Shown piece after piece: positions 33,001 to 35,387 of a stretch of DNA of 35,387 nt. Below the pieces are notes generated by a model. That model did not search any database, was not told where the DNA came from, and saw only the letters and a list, made by a program, of their open reading frames with translations. The position numbers were made by a program, and so were the translations under genes. Positions within the stretch are counted from its first letter, which is position 1. Every line of letters begins with the position of its first letter. This DNA comes from Lactiplantibacillus herbarum (GTDB lineage Bacteria > Bacillota > Bacilli > Lactobacillales > Lactobacillaceae). The stretch is taken from contig NZ_LFEE01000012.1 of NCBI RefSeq assembly GCF_001039045.1, forward strand, positions 152,514-187,900. Reading direction: 5' to 3'.

Positions 33001-33604
33001 TGATCAAGGCGCTGCGTGGTCAGCTGGCGATAATTTTGTAGGCGGTACTGACGCTGAAGGCCAACCATTGACGATTGGTGATGTTGTGGTAACGGGTGAC
33101 GTAGATACTGATTTACCAGGCGTCTACACGGTCACTTATCGTTATACGGATAGTGCTGGCAACGTGATTATCCAGACTGCAGTCGTAACGGTAAAAGCCA
33201 CGGATGCGATCACAACTGATGATGGTCAGGGTGATACGATCAGTCCTGATCATAATGGTAGTGGTAGCAATGGTAATCAGACTGATGGCAGTAGTGATAA
33301 GAATCCCGCTGGTAATAGTAGTAACAGTGGTAGTAATCAAACAGTTAATCACGAAACATCGTCGAATGAATCTAAGCGAGTCCATTATAACGGCAAATTA
33401 GCGGCGACAAGTTATCATTTTGTTACTGATCCTGAAGTGACTAAATTAGGATCGGCTAAACAGTCAACCAAGGGTGTGTACGCAACCTTGCCACAAACTA
33501 GTGAAGCGAACACTTCACGTGCAACGATGATTGGTGCCTTGTTGTTAGGCTTAACCAGTTTAGGGGCGTTAGTCGGATTAAAACGGCGTCGTACAGACAA
33601 GTGA
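30092..33604 (+). CDS. Sortase-anchored surface protein with DUF285 repeats and six Ig-like domains
   Basis: A wall-anchored protein of 1170 residues, probably an adhesin. Order: a KxYKxGKxW signal peptide (KMYKNGKFWLFAGATLVTLN, residues about 15-45); a Ser/Thr/Ala/Gln-rich stretch to about residue 235; a DUF285 (BspA-like) region at about 285-500 with units such as NVTNMQGVFYN and LDLSGWDTSKVTTM; six Ig-like domains of 75-80 residues at about 568-1035, each starting with a T-V strand then W/D-N and ending Y-x-V-x-Y-x-Y/F-x-D; a Ser/Asn/Gly-rich linker; and LPQTSE, a hydrophobic helix and KRRRTDK. ATG 30092 is chosen for its position before the signal peptide with GGGG upstream. Ligand unknown. 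Monocistronic. Confidence 0.92.
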   Translation: MTQRVDQPVHYKMYKNGKFWLFAGATLVTLNINMLISQADEVSGDTKATGESSVPTSAASQLTSQTVTLNSSQATSQASTESTTASQVSATSNQTSKSSASSASQTSEAAITVKQAKAAGQSVAAKASLENSEATNESASAIKATSTDQATSTTSASAGSQSMVASAAGDVAKVADNKADTVVTPKAVNNQNTKTTNSVTSSAPQLQSDQAQDQNQAGSSAVVTEKSSRMAAVASAEELITGTNGTAPWSFDQSNGVLTISAGKLASSMMNPWKLESWFGSLTKIVIEKNVVAGSSMNAMFAGIPNIQSIEGLTNIDTSNVTNMQGVFYNDPGLTSLDLSGWDTSKVTTMQTMFDNDNFFGTTSKLTSLNLSGWDTTSVTNMAEMFTTNPNLTTITGIEGFNTKNVTSMAGMFQSVGLASLNLLLFDSTSLTDASSLFAGMTNLTNIKLGANFTLENTPNVSLMLQNDSKLTELDLSNFNMQKVTQNWKMFDGTTSLKKLTLGSGIDFSVHGSQPAVALPAVPNNSQYTGKWVNVNDSTQVYTSDELVAAYSGTNAPLATFVWQEASKSAITAKDTTVYANRPWNWADSVTGLTDDDGNTVDVAQLYQQSPDAVTISGDLDLTTPGDYTVTFTYAGVTTTGKVTVVKNQAQLVTKNSTVYVGDTWQKGDNFGSATDNDGTPLTLDQLKIIKAPDFSQSGTQTITYQFTDSTGVIVQQDATITVLANQTDFEVKDSTLVVGDKWQATDNLVKVTDKAGHSVDKQLVSVDGQPNLSEPGVYQVHYTYGGVTKTVNVTVIKTTATIDAKNVTLTQGTKWDAETGFVGATDADGNLVAFKDVQVTGAVDVSKAGSYDVTYQFTDKYGNVISQTIKVNVTASQAAINVKDMTVVAGTKTKWQASDNFIGGSDMNGQPIGFGEVQVIGADMIDLSKAGQHTITYRYTDRNGNQVTATAMLTVKATQATISTKPTTVDQGAAWSAGDNFVGGTDAEGQPLTIGDVVVTGDVDTDLPGVYTVTYRYTDSAGNVIIQTAVVTVKATDAITTDDGQGDTISPDHNGSGSNGNQTDGSSDKNPAGNSSNSGSNQTVNHETSSNESKRVHYNGKLAATSYHFVTDPEVTKLGSAKQSTKGVYATLPQTSEANTSRATMIGALLLGLTSLGALVGLKRRRTDK
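31796..33199 (+). repeat. Six tandem bacterial Ig-like domain repeats inside the surface protein
   Basis: Six diverged units of about 75-80 codons follow one another. Each has a TVxxG-x-x-W opening, a GATDADG-type turn and a D-L/V-x-x-x-G-x-Y-x-V-x-Y segment. Divergence at DNA level is large enough that recent slippage is unlikely; unit 6 and unit 5 look closest. Confidence 0.8.
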
Positions 33605-33630
33605 TTTAGTGGATTTAAGTGAATACCAAG

Positions 33631-33682
33631 AAGATCTCCCAGGGATTGGACAAGCTAGTCTAACTCCTGGGAGATCTTTTTT
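33631..33682 (+). terminator. Rho-independent terminator of the surface protein gene
   Basis: AAGATCTCCCAGG and CCTGGGAGATCTT pair over 13 bases, with an inner partly paired loop, followed by six T. Confidence 0.92.
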
Positions 33683-33726
33683 ATTTGAAGTGGTGTACAA
33701 CAATCGGAAAAATTGCCATTAATAAT

Positions 33727-33778
33727 TATTGTTGACAAAGAAACAATACATGATATTATTATTTCCAAGGAAACAATA
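33727..33778 (+). promoter_or_regulatory. Promoter and probable MarR operator of the quinone-oxidoreductase gene
   Basis: A perfect TTGACA (33732-33737), 16 bases, TATTAT (33754-33759). The dyad TATTGTT-N8-AACAATA (33727-33748) overlaps the -35; a TTTCC-AA-GGAAA dyad (33762-33773) and a third AACAATA (33772-33778) lie after the -10. It matches the MarR gene site at 18 of 22 positions. Confidence 0.8.
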
Positions 33779-33804
33779 AACAGATTGATAAGGACGGTAT
33801 AAAA

Positions 33805-34704
33805 ATGTTAACAGTCGTACAAACTAATTTTAATGGTATTGATGGGTTAGCCATCAATACGCAGTCGCAACCCCAATTAACAAGCGAAGGCGTCTTAATT
33901 AAAATGAGCGTTTTACCCGTAGTTCCAGCTGATTGGAAACGTGAAAGTGAACCGAACGTGACCGCTGAACAACTTACACAATTACCAAGAACCATTGGTG
34001 TTGGGGGCGTTGGTCAAGTCGTAGCTGTGGGTGCCAACCGTGATCCACAGCTGCTAAAACAGCGTGTATTAGTCATGCATCCAGCAGGGGCGTATGCGGA
34101 ATACGTGGTATCGACAAATCCAGATTGGCTATTACCACTGCCAGCCAGTGTGAGTGATCAAGCGGCAGCAACTTTGCCAGCCGGAGCGGGGACCGCAGTA
34201 ATGTTGCGGCAAACAATCAATCGTTGCCAGCCTAGTGAAGTGATTATTACGGGCGCTAATTCAGTCATCGGACTGTACTTGTGTCAGCTATTACGTGGTA
34301 GTCAGTGTCGGGTATGGCCAGTGGTTACAGCGGCCAGCCGGTCCTACTTTGAACAACAGTTACCTGAATACCAAGCCGTAATGCTGGAGGAGCTGCCGGC
34401 TTCATTGAAACAGCCGTTGGTGATTGATATTGCTGGCTACCAGCCGCTGCTACAAGAATTGGCTACTAAGTATCCGTTGAGCACGATGTATTCAATCGTG
34501 AATCAAGCCAGCGAAGAAATACCTGCGTTGCGGTTTGTGCACGAAGAATATAGTTCGGCAACTTATCAGCAGTTAATTGCTCAGTTAGCAGACGGTCAAT
34601 TAAAGGGGCCGATTGATCGGGTCTTTCCAGTCGTAGAAGTAAAAGCGGCGCAACATTACGCACAGGATCATCATAGCCGTGGTCGTGTGCTCGTGACATT
34701 TTAG
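33805..34704 (+). CDS. Zinc-free medium-chain dehydrogenase, NADPH:quinone-oxidoreductase-like
   Basis: A 299-residue member of the medium-chain dehydrogenase superfamily. The N-terminal GroES-like domain has ADWKRESEP, GVGGVGQVVAVG and GAYAEYVVS; no structural-zinc cysteine cluster is present, as in quinone oxidoreductases. The cofactor domain has QAAATLPAGAGTAVMLRQT and IITGANSVIGLYLCQLL, a variant of the AAxGGVG nucleotide-binding loop. It is somewhat short for the family (usually 310-330). It probably reduces quinones or enals with NADPH. The start is ATG with AAGGA upstream. Expression is probably controlled by the MarR regulator. A serine-acetyltransferase-like gene follows in the same transcript. 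Confidence 0.8.
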   Translation: MLTVVQTNFNGIDGLAINTQSQPQLTSEGVLIKMSVLPVVPADWKRESEPNVTAEQLTQLPRTIGVGGVGQVVAVGANRDPQLLKQRVLVMHPAGAYAEYVVSTNPDWLLPLPASVSDQAAATLPAGAGTAVMLRQTINRCQPSEVIITGANSVIGLYLCQLLRGSQCRVWPVVTAASRSYFEQQLPEYQAVMLEELPASLKQPLVIDIAGYQPLLQELATKYPLSTMYSIVNQASEEIPALRFVHEEYSSATYQQLIAQLADGQLKGPIDRVFPVVEVKAAQHYAQDHHSRGRVLVTF

Positions 34705-34724
34705 GTTATGAAAGGATGAATAAG

Positions 34725-35252
34725 ATGACGACGTTTGAAGACTTAGTACAATTGAATTGTTTTGCGGCAGATGAAATGACGCGGCAGCAGGCTGCTGCAA
34801 CTTTAGAACGTGACTATACTTGTGAGATCAACTGTGTTGAGATTGACCCGAGTGTCCAATTTGCGCATCATGGTCGTGGTTGCACGATTGCGGCGGCTAA
34901 GATTGCTGCTAATGCGGTAATCTTTCAAAATGTAACGATTGGATCTAATCAAAAGTTCAACTTGCGGACTCAGCAGTGGGAGCAAGTGGGCGGTCCGGTT
35001 ATTGGACGCAGCGTGATTGTGGCCGATGGTGCTAAGGTGCTTGGACCAATTATTATTGGTGATAATAGTATTGTAGGAGCTGGTACCATTGTAACGAAGG
35101 ATGTGCCAGCTAACTCAGTTGTTTATGGGGTTAATCAGGTTAAGCCCCGGCCAACGGATTATGATTTAATCTATCACCGGCCATTTCCGAATCGCTCAAG
35201 TATTGTCGAAGCCTGTGAAGAAAATATTAGAAGGTATGAGGAGAACTACTAG
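34725..35252 (+). CDS. Serine O-acetyltransferase-like hexapeptide-repeat protein
   Basis: A 175-residue left-handed beta-helix acyltransferase of the CysE/LbH_SAT type. Hexapeptide turns run from about residue 40 (CVEIDPSVQFAHHGRGCTI, AAKIAANAVIFQNVTIGSN) to VIADGAKVLGPIIIGDNSIV and AGTIVTKDVPANSVVYGVNQV. The FAHHGRG block carries the histidine of the CysE active site (HGxG). A long insertion (KFNLRTQQWEQVGGP) replaces the shorter GGTGK loop of CysE. The N-terminal helical domain is much reduced, so serine as substrate is uncertain. The ATG at 34725 follows AAAGGA by eight bases. It lies 20 bases after the quinone-oxidoreductase gene and shares its promoter. Confidence 0.78.
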   Translation: MTTFEDLVQLNCFAADEMTRQQAAATLERDYTCEINCVEIDPSVQFAHHGRGCTIAAAKIAANAVIFQNVTIGSNQKFNLRTQQWEQVGGPVIGRSVIVADGAKVLGPIIIGDNSIVGAGTIVTKDVPANSVVYGVNQVKPRPTDYDLIYHRPFPNRSSIVEACEENIRRYEENY

Positions 35253-35387
35253 GCAGTTAAGGACCAAGATTATTCTAGGAAGCATGATGATTGGTTATCT
35301 GATGCAATCTCGCTGCCTGATAGCGCCTTGCTTTGGTTATTATCATTCGAAAAAAAGGGTTCTACAATATTGGGTGTTGATGGAATT
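35253..35387. other. Window end, no gene seen
   Basis: It contains a small symmetric fold (GCAA/CGCT with AGCG/TTGC, about 35304-35331) without a T run, and a GGTTCT sequence at 35358 discussed in the findings. Confidence 0.4.

Noticed and set aside
32690-33385. Minus-strand open frames inside the surface protein gene
   Set aside because: They arise from the repetitive Thr/Asp/Val codons on the coding strand and have no initiation signals.
1-35387. CRISPR array, tRNA/rRNA genes, riboswitch or T-box leaders
   Set aside because: No regularly spaced direct repeats, cloverleaf sequences or T-box/riboswitch core motifs were seen on either strand by reading; a covariance search was not possible.

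Overview
The window reads as chromosome of a low-to-moderate GC Gram-positive lactic acid bacterium, most likely Lactiplantibacillus plantarum or a close relative. The reasons are strong AGGAGG-type ribosome binding sites with frequent GTG/TTG starts, an LPQTxE-type sorting signal, a KxYKxGKxW signal peptide, a gnd-gntK-gntP operon, an L-2-hydroxyisocaproate dehydrogenase, and a polysaccharide locus whose order I recognise as resembling the L. plantarum cps3 cluster. The species call rests on recall and motif reading; no search was run.

Layout. (1) 1-13002 is a surface-polysaccharide island: the 3' end of a TarJ-like alcohol dehydrogenase; two tandem paralogous family 2 glycosyltransferases; UDP-galactopyranose mutase (glf); then a tightly overlapping run of an exported beta-propeller-like protein, a Wzz-like two-helix protein, a Wzy-like polymerase, a polytopic membrane protein and an acyltransferase. 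A DUF4422 protein follows, then, on the opposite strand as separate units, a Wzx flippase and the priming sugar-phosphate transferase. Together these give a Wzx/Wzy-type pathway with a probable galactofuranose-containing repeat unit. (2) 13454-16222 holds a small orphan protein, a ComX/SigH-like sigma factor followed by three small DUF1659/DUF2922-type genes, and a divergent gene that I read as a ComK-like regulator. (3) 16258-21675 is core genome: recX, a DUF402 nucleotide phosphatase, an XRE regulator, an orphan Phd/YefM-like antitoxin, hicD, an AI-2E-family exporter and tagD. (4) 21863-29027 holds the gluconate operon (gnd-gntK-gntP, minus strand), a glutathione-reductase-like flavoenzyme and prfC. 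(5) 29322-35252 holds a MarR regulator, a 1170-residue sortase-anchored adhesin-like protein, a zinc-free quinone-oxidoreductase-like gene and a serine-acetyltransferase-like gene.

The three most interesting signals are non-coding. First, a 102-nt structured repeat lies after tagD and again after prfC, about 94% identical between copies, with compensatory changes in its outer stem and in the terminator hairpin that follows each copy. Second, a 22-bp dyad matching at 18 of 22 positions lies at the same offset from the -35 box of both the MarR gene and the distant quinone-oxidoreductase gene, which suggests a small MarR regulon that skips over the adhesin gene. Third, a 14-bp perfect inverted repeat embraces the gluconate operon promoter although no regulator gene is adjacent. 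The divergent ComX-like/ComK-like pair is the most interesting protein-level arrangement.

No tRNA, rRNA, CRISPR array, replication origin or complete insertion sequence was seen.
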